A stretch of 64,000 nt of DNA from Mangrovivirga halotolerans (GTDB lineage Bacteria; Bacteroidota; Bacteroidia; Cytophagales; Cyclobacteriaceae), in the NCBI RefSeq assembly GCF_026241165.1, contig NZ_JAPFQN010000011.1, forward strand, positions 154,490 through 218,489. The letters are read 5' to 3'. The position numbers were made by a program, and so were the translations under genes. Below, one piece after another: positions 1-8,866 of the stretch (its first letter is position 1; every line of letters begins with the position of its first letter). The notes beneath the pieces are model-generated. The model saw only the letters and a list, made by a program, of their open reading frames with translations. It did no database searches and was not told the DNA's origin.

Positions 1-582
1 AGTCTTTTGTAGTTCTTGTTTTGAAAATTTCTTATTGAGAAAATCAAACAAATAAAATATTAACATCCCGACCAAATAACCAGTCAATGCTCCAAAAATT
101 ATATCAGTTGGAAAATGTACACCTAATGCTATTCTGGAATAAGCCACGATCATTGACCAAATGAAAAAATACTTCATCCAGGGAAACCTGTCCCGCATGA
201 AAAAATACCAGGAAGAGGCTAATCCAAATGTTGTCGAGGCATGAGAAGACATAAATGAAAATCTTCCACCGCAATAATCATACACAATATGCACCATACC
301 AGAAATCGCCTCATCATGACAGGGTCTGAGTCGACCAAAATAAGGTTTAAAGACACCACTGGCGATCCAGTCTGAAAGACTCACTGAGACTATAAAACCA
401 AGAATCATCCACCATGAATCTTTTTTATACTTCCAGATAGTAAAAGCTATAATAAATAAATACAAAGGATACCAGGTCTGTTTTTCTGATATTATAAACC
501 AAAACTGGTCACTGATTGGTGAATTGAGATCGTTAAGTGCTAAAAATAAGGCCGTATCCCACTCTAATATTTTTTCTAACAT
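1..582 (-). CDS. PAP2-family membrane phosphatase (3' end beyond the window edge)
   Basis: The frame opens with ATG at 582-580 on the minus strand and runs off the left edge, so the C-terminus is missing. The translation begins MLEKILEWDTALF and has several hydrophobic segments. The PAP2/acid phosphatase signature is visible in order: KPYFGRLRP (motif 1, K-x6-RP), FMSSHAS (motif 2, SSHA where PSGH is usual) and SRIALGVHFPTDI (motif 3, SR-x5-H-x3-D). Family members dephosphorylate lipid phosphates such as phosphatidic acid or undecaprenyl pyrophosphate at the membrane; the substrate here cannot be told. It lies downstream of the metallophosphoesterase on the same strand, 35 bases away, and may be co-transcribed with it. 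Confidence 0.85.
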   Translation of the reverse strand, partial: MLEKILEWDTALFLALNDLNSPISDQFWFIISEKQTWYPLYLFIIAFTIWKYKKDSWWMILGFIVSVSLSDWIASGVFKPYFGRLRPCHDEAISGMVHIVYDYCGGRFSFMSSHASTTFGLASSWYFFMRDRFPWMKYFFIWSMIVAYSRIALGVHFPTDIIFGALTGYLVGMLIFYLFDFLNKKFSKQELQKT

Positions 583-617
583 AACTAAAAATTGATCGCC
601 GTGAAGATAATGAATTG

Positions 618-1886
618 TTAGCCTCTTTTCAATTCGATAATTGTTATTTCAGGAGGCATGCCAATCCTTCCCGGATATCCTATATAACCATAGCCCCGGT
701 TTACATATAAATATTGACCTTCATTTTCATAAAGATCAGCCCATTGTTTATACCTATACTGGGCAGGACTCCATCTAAAATCCCCGATCTCTATCCCCAT
801 TTGAAACCCATGGGTATGTCCGGCAAACATAATATCCACATCGCTGGCTGGTCTCACTTCAGCATCCCAATGTGAAGGATCGTGAGATAATAGTAATTTA
901 GCAGCAGCTTCATCTGTTCCATTCAATGCTTTAGACAGATCACCAGCTTTCTTAAATCCAAGTCCCCAGTTTTCCACCCCTACTATGGCGAGGCTGTCAC
1001 CGCTTTCTTTAAGAATCCTGTTTTCATTATTGAGCAGATCCCATCCCATATAAGCATGAGCATCTTTCAGCTTCTGAAGGTTTGCTGCCTTGGCTTTTTC
1101 ACTTGGCCATCTTTTATAATCCCCGTAATCATGATTACCTAATGTCGAGTACACTCCAAGCGGAGCCTTTACTCGTTTGAATATCTCAGTATAACCTTTT
1201 ACCTCATCAGAATCTTCATTAACGAGATCACCTGTAAAGAAAACTACATCAGGTTTTTGATCAAGCAACATATCGACACCACCTTCAACAGCTGTTTTAT
1301 TAAAAAAAGACCCTGAATGAATATCGGATATCTGTGCGATTCTCAGCCCATCAAACCCCGAAGGCAGATTGGGTAGTTTGATCACTCTTTTTCTAATTCG
1401 GTAATCATGCGCTCCACTTATGATTCCATAGCTCATTGCTGCAAGAGGAACTAGTGAACTAATCACGGCTGATTTTGTTAAAAACTCATTTCTGGATATC
1501 CCCTCTTTTTTTTCTGTTACACTTTCCGCAACATCAGAAACTTTAGAATTCCCTCCATAAAAAACATTATCAACAAGCCAGATTACTCCGCGTCTGATAT
1601 CATCAAAGAAAAGAAAAAGAATTCCAAGAATTTTAGAAATAACTGTTCCAAAAGCAACGAGAATAATTACTCTTCCCAAACCGTGCCTATCATTCATGAG
1701 AAACACATAGATTACTCCTACGGATAGCACAAACGAAAACATCCAGTAAGTAAAAGTTGTGATTCTCTTGGCCAAATAAGAGCTATCAGCAATTATAGTC
1801 TTAATCGCCTGAAAAAAATATAGATCGATCAACAGCATAAATGCCAGAATGATCAGTAACACAAATATGGTATTCATTAGCCGCAT
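618..1886 (-). CDS. Membrane-anchored calcineurin-like metallophosphoesterase (YkuE type)
   Basis: The 422-residue protein has about four hydrophobic helices in residues 5-105, then a linker, another hydrophobic stretch near 135-157, and a metallophosphoesterase domain. The metal-binding motifs are complete: D188-x-H190 (in QISDIHSG), G219-D220 (FTGDLVNE), G250-NHD253, H335 (LLSHDPSHW) and G356-HTH359. The family hydrolyses phosphodiesters or lipid-linked phosphates; YkuE-type members sit at the outer face of the cytoplasmic membrane. The catalytic domain following a membrane region fits extracytoplasmic action, and the neighbouring PAP2 phosphatase suggests a shared role in envelope lipid phosphate metabolism (inference). 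The start is the first ATG after the efflux-operon terminator; an internal Met at residue 4 is an alternative. Confidence 0.85.
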   Translation of the reverse strand: MRLMNTIFVLLIILAFMLLIDLYFFQAIKTIIADSSYLAKRITTFTYWMFSFVLSVGVIYVFLMNDRHGLGRVIILVAFGTVISKILGILFLFFDDIRRGVIWLVDNVFYGGNSKVSDVAESVTEKKEGISRNEFLTKSAVISSLVPLAAMSYGIISGAHDYRIRKRVIKLPNLPSGFDGLRIAQISDIHSGSFFNKTAVEGGVDMLLDQKPDVVFFTGDLVNEDSDEVKGYTEIFKRVKAPLGVYSTLGNHDYGDYKRWPSEKAKAANLQKLKDAHAYMGWDLLNNENRILKESGDSLAIVGVENWGLGFKKAGDLSKALNGTDEAAAKLLLSHDPSHWDAEVRPASDVDIMFAGHTHGFQMGIEIGDFRWSPAQYRYKQWADLYENEGQYLYVNRGYGYIGYPGRIGMPPEITIIELKRG

Positions 1887-1898
1887 TATTAATAGAAA

Positions 1899-1933
1899 AA
1901 ACTCCTGCTTCTCATCACAGGTAGCAGGAGTAT
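1899..1933 (-). terminator. Rho-independent terminator of the efflux operon
   Basis: A perfect 9-bp stem (ACTCCTGCT at 1901-1909 with AGCAGGAGT at 1923-1931) encloses a 13-base loop. Read on the minus strand it is followed by a run of six T. It lies between the stop of the RND pump gene (1971) and the start of the metallophosphoesterase gene (1886), so it separates the efflux operon from the next transcription unit. Confidence 0.8.
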
Positions 1934-1970
1934 TTTCTTTAAACTAACGATAAAATTTATTTTCGGTTTT

Positions 1971-4900
1971 TTAATATTTCGATAAATGATATTTATGATT
2001 GATCTTATCAAAAATCAAATACATAACCGGTACAATTACCAGAGTCAGGAAAGTAGCGAATGAAAGTCCGAAGATAATTGTCCATGACATTGGCCCCCAG
2101 AAAATAACATTATCACCACCTATATAGAAATCCGGCTGATATTCAGTGAAGAATTTTATGAAATCTATATTGATTCCCACAGCCAGCGGTATCAAACCAA
2201 GCACTGTTGTAATTGCAGTTAGCAAAACAGGTCTTAAACGCGTCTTACCGGCTTCCACAATTGACTCAAGAATATCATGCATGCTTAACCTGGCATCCGA
2301 ATGCAGTTCTGCTCGCTTTCTTTCCCTGATAAGTTCAATAAAGTCGATAAGTACGATGGCATTATTCACTACAATACCGGCGAGTGAAATGATACCGATC
2401 ATGGTCATAATCACAACGAACTTCATATTAAACACCACAAGACCAAGGAATACACCGATAGTACTCAAGATCACCGAGGTCATGATGATCAAAGGAGCAG
2501 TAATTTTATTAAACTGCGCCACGATGATCAGGAAGATCAAAAATACAGCCAGGATCAGTGCACTGCTAAGGAATTCCAGCTCTTCAGCCTGTTGTTCCTG
2601 TTCACCCGTGAACTTGATCTCATATCCTTGCGGCAGATTATAACCAGCAAGCAAGTCTTTTAGTTGCTGAGTAATCTCCGTTGCATTATAACCTTGTATT
2701 ACATTAGAAGTAATCGAGACAACTCTGTCCAGGTTTCTCCTTTTGATCGAACCGTAAGTAGTACTGAGTTCTGCATCAGCAACAGATGAGATCGGTACCT
2801 GGTGAATGGCACCTGAAGACTGATCACGGAAAATTATATCCCTGTTCATCAGTTTATTCAAATCATATCGATATTGCTCAGCAAGTCTTAACTCGATATC
2901 ATAATCGTCTTCACCAAGCTTGTACTGACCGATTTCTTTACCAAAAATCGATGTTCTCAATTCATTACCTATACTGTAAGTTGAAACACCAAAACGTCTG
3001 GCTTTATCGCGATCAATATCAATAATCAGTTCTGGTTTACCTGTTTCAAGATCTGATTTTAACTTTTCTATACCTTCGATATCTGAATTATTGATCTTGG
3101 TAAGAACATTCTCAGTCACTTCAATTAACCTGTCATATTCTTCACCTGATATCTCAATACTAATCGGCTTACCAACAGGAGGACCATTTCTGTCTTTTGC
3201 CACGGTTATCGTAACACCCGGAGCAATTCCCTTCATCCCTTCCCGGATATCATTCAGGGCTTCGCGAGTATCAATTCCATCCCTGTATTTAAAATCGACA
3301 AAATTAACAGTTATACGTGCCTGGTTTGGAGTTTCACTCATACTAACAGCAGTCGGATCGCCCGGATCAGCAGTTCCCTGTCCAACATTAGTAACCACAG
3401 ACTCTATAATAGGTCTGTATGGCTTAATCAGGCTATCAAGCCGATGATTAACCTTTTGAGTAAATTCATTGGTTTTTTCCACATCTGTTCCAATCGGAAA
3501 CTCAATAAACACATTCACATATTTCGGTATATTTTCAGGGAAAAATTCGACTTTTGGCATCTTCCAGGCAAATAACCCCACTGATAAAATCAATGTTATT
3601 ATTGTACCTACAAAGAAGAAAATGTAGTTATGACCCCTTAATGCAAACCTCAATGTTCTTTCATACAAAGACTCCACCTTCGGAAGAAAATTCATTTGAA
3701 ACTTTATTGAAAGCGGGTTTAATAATAAAATATTAAGCCATAACAAGACCACCACAAGTATGATCAGATTTCCTATGGCAATGGTAACATTGTATTTATC
3801 AATAAGTAATCCTGTAGTAATCAATGCTACGGCTATACCAATAGCAATCAGCGAACGAATAAACATCCTTTTACGGTTAAATGTCTTTTCGTGTAACTTC
3901 ATAAATGACCCTATGAAAACCGGGTTAATAACCAGCGCCACAAATAGCGACGAACCTAATACGATAATTAAAGTAGTTGGGAGGTAATACATAAATTCTC
4001 CCATGATTCCAGGCCAGAACATTAATGGCAGGAAGGCTGCAAGTGTAGTGGCTGTTGACGAAATGATCGGCATGGCAACCTCACCAACGCCGTACTTAGT
4101 AGCATCCCAGGAGCTATAACCTTGCTCCATCAACCTGTACACATTTTCAACCACAACAATACCATTATCGACAAGCATACCCAATGCCATAATCAGAGCA
4201 AAAAGAACCATCATATTAATGGTAATCCCCAGAGCTCCTAAAATGGCAAAAGCCATGAACATCGAAATCGGAATCGCCATACCAACGAAAAGAGAGTTTC
4301 TTGTACCCAAAAAGAATAATAAAGTCAGAGTAACCAATATTACCCCGGAGATAATATTATTCTCAAGGTTTGAAACCATGTCCTTAGTCATTTTTGACTG
4401 GTCATTGGTAAGAGTAAGCTCTAATTCTGCAGGATAAGATTCACTTTCTTTGTACTCCTCAAGAACATCCATAACCTTTTCAGTAGCAATGATCAGGTTT
4501 TCTCCACTTCTCTTTTTAATGTCTAATGCAACTACAGCATCTGATTCGAGCCTCGCATAACTCGATTTGTCAGCATATTCAAACTGAACGTCAGCAACAT
4601 CCTTTAAATAGACAATATTGTTTTTTTCACTCTTTATAATGATATCCTCGATCTGCCTGGCACGCTCGAATTCTCCAACGATCCTTACTGTTCTTCGGAT
4701 TTCATTTTGCTTGAGGCTACCTCCTGACATGGTCAGATTTTCAGCCTTTACTGCATTTTCAATATCGGTAAATGTCACTCTCCTTGCTGCCATTCGGTAA
4801 GGGTCAGCAAGAATCTTCATTTCCTTTTCATCTATACCAACAAGTTCGGCTTCTGAAATTTCGGAAATGTTTTCTATTTCATCCTTAAGATTTTCTGCAT

Positions 4901-5417
4901 GCTCTTTTAATTCCTCCTGACTAAGATTACCAGTAAGGTTAACTTTCAGGATCGGAAATTCTGAAAAATTCAGTTCAAAAACATTGGGATCCTGAGGCAG
5001 GTCACTCGGTAATTCTGGTTTGGCCTTATCAACAGCGTCTTTAACATCAATAAGTGCTTCCTGTACGTCCACATCAGAATTAAACTCTACAATGATCGTT
5101 GAATAATCCTGAACTGAAGTAGATCTGATATCTTTCACATCACTTATTGAATTGATCTCCTTCTCAATTGGTCGGGTAACCAGGTTTTCAATATCCGCCG
5201 GAGAGTTTCCAGGAAAAGGAGTACCGATGTATATTGTTGGTAAACTAACTTCCGGGAAATTTTCTTTCGGCAGGTTTTGGTAGCTCAGAAGTCCCATCAC
5301 CACTACCAGGAAGGAAAGGAAGAATACAGTAGTTTTATTCTTTATTGCAGCCGTTGTCAGGCCGAAAGACTTCAGTACTTCGTCCTTATTATTATTTTTT
5401 TTATTTTCTTCAGCCAT
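1971..5417 (-). CDS. RND-family efflux pump, inner-membrane transporter (AcrB/MexB-like)
   Basis: This 1148-residue RND transporter uses the proton gradient to export substrates through an outer-membrane channel. It has a charged cytoplasmic N-terminus of about 28 residues, a first membrane helix, a large periplasmic porter domain, the TM4 motif GMLVDNGIVVVENV near residue 415 with the proton-relay Asp (one Asp where AcrB has two), and a second porter half ending in the final helix bundle. The duplicated RND architecture is complete. An oddity is an insertion between the two halves (about residues 520-575) with two extra hydrophobic segments, which explains a length above the 1050 typical of AcrB. 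It follows the adaptor gene by 8 bases and is the last gene of a TetR-TolC-adaptor-pump operon. The substrate is unknown; the hydrophobic-amphiphilic efflux group is more likely than metal export. Confidence 0.93.
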   Translation of the reverse strand: MAEENKKNNNKDEVLKSFGLTTAAIKNKTTVFFLSFLVVVMGLLSYQNLPKENFPEVSLPTIYIGTPFPGNSPADIENLVTRPIEKEINSISDVKDIRSTSVQDYSTIIVEFNSDVDVQEALIDVKDAVDKAKPELPSDLPQDPNVFELNFSEFPILKVNLTGNLSQEELKEHAENLKDEIENISEISEAELVGIDEKEMKILADPYRMAARRVTFTDIENAVKAENLTMSGGSLKQNEIRRTVRIVGEFERARQIEDIIIKSEKNNIVYLKDVADVQFEYADKSSYARLESDAVVALDIKKRSGENLIIATEKVMDVLEEYKESESYPAELELTLTNDQSKMTKDMVSNLENNIISGVILVTLTLLFFLGTRNSLFVGMAIPISMFMAFAILGALGITINMMVLFALIMALGMLVDNGIVVVENVYRLMEQGYSSWDATKYGVGEVAMPIISSTATTLAAFLPLMFWPGIMGEFMYYLPTTLIIVLGSSLFVALVINPVFIGSFMKLHEKTFNRKRMFIRSLIAIGIAVALITTGLLIDKYNVTIAIGNLIILVVVLLWLNILLLNPLSIKFQMNFLPKVESLYERTLRFALRGHNYIFFFVGTIITLILSVGLFAWKMPKVEFFPENIPKYVNVFIEFPIGTDVEKTNEFTQKVNHRLDSLIKPYRPIIESVVTNVGQGTADPGDPTAVSMSETPNQARITVNFVDFKYRDGIDTREALNDIREGMKGIAPGVTITVAKDRNGPPVGKPISIEISGEEYDRLIEVTENVLTKINNSDIEGIEKLKSDLETGKPELIIDIDRDKARRFGVSTYSIGNELRTSIFGKEIGQYKLGEDDYDIELRLAEQYRYDLNKLMNRDIIFRDQSSGAIHQVPISSVADAELSTTYGSIKRRNLDRVVSITSNVIQGYNATEITQQLKDLLAGYNLPQGYEIKFTGEQEQQAEELEFLSSALILAVFLIFLIIVAQFNKITAPLIIMTSVILSTIGVFLGLVVFNMKFVVIMTMIGIISLAGIVVNNAIVLIDFIELIRERKRAELHSDARLSMHDILESIVEAGKTRLRPVLLTAITTVLGLIPLAVGINIDFIKFFTEYQPDFYIGGDNVIFWGPMSWTIIFGLSFATFLTLVIVPVMYLIFDKINHKYHLSKY

Positions 5418-5425
5418 AATTGTAA

Positions 5426-6565
5426 TTACTTAACAATTTCTACAATACTACCTTCACTTACTTCTCTGTATCCGGTAACAATTACATTATCACCAGCGGA
5501 AAGACCTGACTCGATCTCAGCATTACCGTTGAAAGTCTGCCCTACCTCTATGTATACCTTTTCTGCTACAGGTTCATCGCCATCTTTTTTAGTTTTATAC
5601 ACATAAAAACCACGGCTATCTTGTAGTATAATCTTATCCGGGATAATGATCGCATCTTCATTTTGATAATCGGCCAGTCGGATAGTTGCCATGAGATTTG
5701 GCTTTAACAAGTCATTGTCTTTTGGAAGTTTAACCTGTAAAGTAAATGTTCTGTTTGCCTGGTTAATCACATCTCCAACAGCAGAAACAGTGGTTTTGTA
5801 AGATTCTTTAAATGCAGGAAAGAATACTTCCACGCTATCACCTTTTTCAAAACTACCAATGTATCTTTCAGAGACATCTGCCTCAATCTTTAAGTCATTA
5901 AGGTTTACAATTCTGACCATTGGCATACCCGGAGAAGCAACTTCTCCTTCTTTAGCCATTACGCCATCAACTTTCCCTGAAAAAGGAGCTGTGATATAAG
6001 AATTACTCAATTGTGATTTAAGACTTGCTATTCTTTTTTCAAGTGTTTCTTTTTGAGTCTGTGCGTTCAGATAGTCGATTTCACTACCCACACCTTGCTC
6101 ATAAAGTTTTTTACGCTTTTCGTACATGGTCTTTGCAAGGCTATAAGAAGCTTCAGCCTCACTAATGTTGTTACGAATAATGTCAGTATCCAAAACAACA
6201 AGAGTTTGTCCTTTTCTAACTTTATCACCTTCAGACACATTTACTCTTTCAATTTGTCCTCCGGCCTGCGCAGCAAGGATTACATTTTGATCGGTTGAAA
6301 CACTACCATTAATCTCTACAAAATTGGTAAATGTATCTTTTTCCAGATCTTTTACTTCAACCTGGACCTTATTAACAGTTTTCTCGGCAAACTCGGGATC
6401 TTCCTTAATAATCTCATTTTCCAAAGAAGTTATCTTCCCTTGCAATTCGGAAGCTTCCTTTTTTAATTCTTTTAACTCTTCCTTCTTTGCTTCAAGATCC
6501 TTGTCACAAGAAGTCATGGAAATCACTAAAATAAGTGAGAGAAAAGGTATTAAATTATTTTTCAT
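5426..6565 (-). CDS. RND efflux periplasmic adaptor (membrane fusion protein, lipoprotein)
   Basis: The 379-residue HlyD/AcrA-type adaptor bridges the RND pump and the TolC channel. The N-terminus is a lipoprotein signal peptide with its lipobox cysteine at residue 20 (VISMTSC). Residues 22-55 are strongly charged and heptad-like, an early coiled coil. The lipoyl-like half motif follows (QAGGQIERVNVSEGDKVRKGQTL), then the hairpin coiled coil around residues 115-165, the second lipoyl half (ITAPFSGKVDGVMAKEGE), a beta-barrel and the membrane-proximal domain. It lies between the TolC gene and the pump gene with short gaps, fitting a tripartite exporter. Family assignment is secure; substrate specificity is not visible. 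Confidence 0.92.
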   Translation of the reverse strand: MKNNLIPFLSLILVISMTSCDKDLEAKKEELKELKKEASELQGKITSLENEIIKEDPEFAEKTVNKVQVEVKDLEKDTFTNFVEINGSVSTDQNVILAAQAGGQIERVNVSEGDKVRKGQTLVVLDTDIIRNNISEAEASYSLAKTMYEKRKKLYEQGVGSEIDYLNAQTQKETLEKRIASLKSQLSNSYITAPFSGKVDGVMAKEGEVASPGMPMVRIVNLNDLKIEADVSERYIGSFEKGDSVEVFFPAFKESYKTTVSAVGDVINQANRTFTLQVKLPKDNDLLKPNLMATIRLADYQNEDAIIIPDKIILQDSRGFYVYKTKKDGDEPVAEKVYIEVGQTFNGNAEIESGLSAGDNVIVTGYREVSEGSIVEIVK

Positions 6566-6598
6566 TTCAGTCTGTGTTTCTTTTGTATGGAATGTTAA

Positions 6599-7969
6599 TT
6601 ATAATAGTCCAAGTGCTCTTTCAAGTTCAACTCGTGCCATTAAAGCTTCAAAAAGAGCTATATAATAATTGTTTTGTTCAGTTAGATATTCAGAATTTGC
6701 TTCGGTAAGTTCTAGACTTGAACCGATGCCTTCAGTGTATTTAAGTTGTGCAGCATTATATACATCTTTTGCTAATTGCATATTTTCTTCCTGTGTATTG
6801 AGTGTGTTTACTGCATTTTCAACATCAATTCTTGCTTTTTTAATATTCAGGTCAATGTTATTTCTCAACATCATTCTGTCCTCATCCAGTTTTTCCAGGT
6901 CTAATTTTCGTTGCTGTATAATCGAAGATTTTCTCAATCCGTCAAAAATTGGAATTGTTAATCTCACGCCCACATTTGAGTAATCAAACCAGCTATCTGA
7001 AAAATTCATCAGATCACCAAAATCATTTCTCCCACCAACAAAACCATAATTAGCAAAAGCATTGATCACAGGTAGATATTGTGCTTTTGTGTTTTTCATA
7101 TTATAGGTAGTGAGTTTAACTCTGGTATCTAAAATTGAATACTCAATTCTGTCTGAGTATTCAAATTCCTGAATGTTTGCCTGGAGTGTCTCAAATTGCA
7201 TATCTCTTATAGTCTCTTCTATAACCAGATTCTGATCAAGAGGCATACCCATCTGGAATTTCAATAATTCTAAAGCTATCTCCAGGCTACGCTTATTGTT
7301 TTCATAAGTAGTTTTCAGGTTGTTATGATTGATCTTAAGCCTGTTAACCTCCATCTTTTCAACAAACCCCTCATTATATAATATCTGAGTTTCGTTCAAA
7401 ACAGAATCAACTCTCGCCAGGTTAGCCTTTACAAGGTCTAATCGCTCAGAAGAAACCATAACAGTGTAATATGCTTTGATCACATTTTCTTTTACATCTA
7501 CCTGAGTTTTGATATACGATTTATCAGAGAGTTCTTTTAATGTTTTAGTTGCCTGGACACCAACAAAATAACTCCCGTTAAAAATTAATTGAGTAAGTTC
7601 GATCCCGGCGTTCCCGGAATATTTGGTTCCAAGAGCAAAAGTAACAGGACCTTCAGTTCCTCCATTTGGCGGAATAAAAGGGTTATCGCCTTCTACAACC
7701 ACTTGCCTAAGATTTATGTTATAGGTCAGGTCTGCATTTGCATTGATCTGAGGAAGTCCCTGTGCAACCACTTCGCTAACCTGCGCTTTAGAAATCTCTC
7801 TGTCAAGGTTAGATTTGATCAAGGCCTGATTATTTTCCAATGCATAATTTATACAATCCTGCAAAGTAAAAACTGAATCAGAACCTGACTCCGTTTCCTG
7901 CTCCTGGGCATAGATAGCTGGCAGGCTAATAATTAAAAATCCGAGTATGTAAATAATTCGATTAGTCAC
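6599..7969 (-). CDS. TolC-family outer-membrane efflux channel
   Basis: The 456-residue outer-membrane factor has a signal peptide (residues 1-21, cut after IYAQ) followed by two repeats of long, heptad-rich alpha-helices with short beta segments, typical of TolC. The first repeat begins with the helix FTLQDCINYALENNQAL, the family's usual opening. The trimer forms the outer-membrane and periplasmic tunnel of the pump encoded downstream. Its start is only 5 bases from the stop of the TetR gene, so all four genes are probably one transcript. Confidence 0.92.
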   Translation of the reverse strand: MTNRIIYILGFLIISLPAIYAQEQETESGSDSVFTLQDCINYALENNQALIKSNLDREISKAQVSEVVAQGLPQINANADLTYNINLRQVVVEGDNPFIPPNGGTEGPVTFALGTKYSGNAGIELTQLIFNGSYFVGVQATKTLKELSDKSYIKTQVDVKENVIKAYYTVMVSSERLDLVKANLARVDSVLNETQILYNEGFVEKMEVNRLKINHNNLKTTYENNKRSLEIALELLKFQMGMPLDQNLVIEETIRDMQFETLQANIQEFEYSDRIEYSILDTRVKLTTYNMKNTKAQYLPVINAFANYGFVGGRNDFGDLMNFSDSWFDYSNVGVRLTIPIFDGLRKSSIIQQRKLDLEKLDEDRMMLRNNIDLNIKKARIDVENAVNTLNTQEENMQLAKDVYNAAQLKYTEGIGSSLELTEANSEYLTEQNNYYIALFEALMARVELERALGLL

Positions 7970-7974
7970 CTCAA

Positions 7975-8655
7975 TTATATGTTTTGTTCTTTCTTAAATT
8001 CATCTACTAACTTCTCGTAACGCTCTGCACCTTTCTTGGTAAGTAAGCCATGTACGAAGAAATCAAATACTTTTATTTGTAAATCAGCCATATTGTACTC
8101 CTGGGGGGAGAACTCGTCCATATTCAATACGGCATCAAATAAAATCAACCTCAATTTTGATATTACATCCACGTCGATATCACTTCTGAAATATCCCTGA
8201 GAGATACCCTCTTTTAATGATCTTATAACTTCCTGTCTGAAAACATTCTCTTTGAAATCCTCAAACAATGCCCATGATTCAGGATAATATTTTTTCATAT
8301 CGTAAAACATGGTCGGGTTCATATACTGAAAACTCTCACGGATATGTTTTGAGACATTCCCCATCTCAGTTATCACATCATTATCTGCTCCGATACAATC
8401 TTTGATCTCGGCTTTCTTTTGAGTTAACAGATATTTTGTACCCTCATATATCAGGTTGTTTTTATCATTGAAATGAGAATAAACCGTTTTCTTGGATATA
8501 CCCATACTGGCAGATATTTCGTCCATGGTAACAGAACGAATACCGTATTTCATAAAAAGAGCATATGCTCCTTCCATGATTTTCTCTCTCTGTGTTTGTG
8601 TTTCTGTATTTTTTTCTATTGCCATATCGTCATAATACTCCGGAAACTTTTGCAA
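7975..8655 (-). CDS. TetR/AcrR-family transcriptional regulator of the efflux operon
   Basis: The 226-residue protein has an N-terminal TetR helix-turn-helix (about residues 22-70, including IRSVTMDEISASMGISKKTVYSHF), then an all-helical ligand-binding domain. TetR proteins usually repress neighbouring exporter genes and release DNA when they bind the exported compound. Here the regulator is the first gene of the operon it probably controls, which implies autoregulation. The start may instead be the Met at residue 11 (position 8625), since the first ten residues are not part of the conserved domain. The operator is likely to lie in 8656-8866, which also holds the divergent purL promoter. Confidence 0.9.
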   Translation of the reverse strand: MQKFPEYYDDMAIEKNTETQTQREKIMEGAYALFMKYGIRSVTMDEISASMGISKKTVYSHFNDKNNLIYEGTKYLLTQKKAEIKDCIGADNDVITEMGNVSKHIRESFQYMNPTMFYDMKKYYPESWALFEDFKENVFRQEVIRSLKEGISQGYFRSDIDVDVISKLRLILFDAVLNMDEFSPQEYNMADLQIKVFDFFVHGLLTKKGAERYEKLVDEFKKEQNI

Positions 8656-8805
8656 GTTTAAAAGTTTCCTTGGTTTCTTACAACGAATATGTCTGTTAAT
8701 TGTTTAAAATTTTCATATAAAACCTGAATAATTATTTAAATGGAAGAAAAAATATGGCAAGCGGCAGCAAATTAAATACTGTCATGAATATATTTATTGA
8801 AGTAC

Positions 8806-8837
8806 GTTTTATAAATCATGGGTTAATAATACCTTTG
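8806..8837 (+). promoter_or_regulatory. Candidate Bacteroidota-type promoter of purL
   Basis: TACCTTTG at 8830-8837 matches the Bacteroidota -7 consensus TAnnTTTG exactly. It is preceded after 19 bases by a weak -33 box (GTTTT at 8806-8810; the consensus is TTTG). The start codon of purL lies 29 bases downstream. The -33 match is imperfect, so this is a suggestion only. Confidence 0.45.
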
Positions 8838-8866
8838 CATTGAAATTAAATAACTGCTTATCATCG

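Noticed and set aside
2146..4800. Several plus-strand frames of 60-165 codons
   Set aside because: They lie opposite the RND pump gene, show no domain or signal, and are typical antisense artefacts of a conserved coding sequence.
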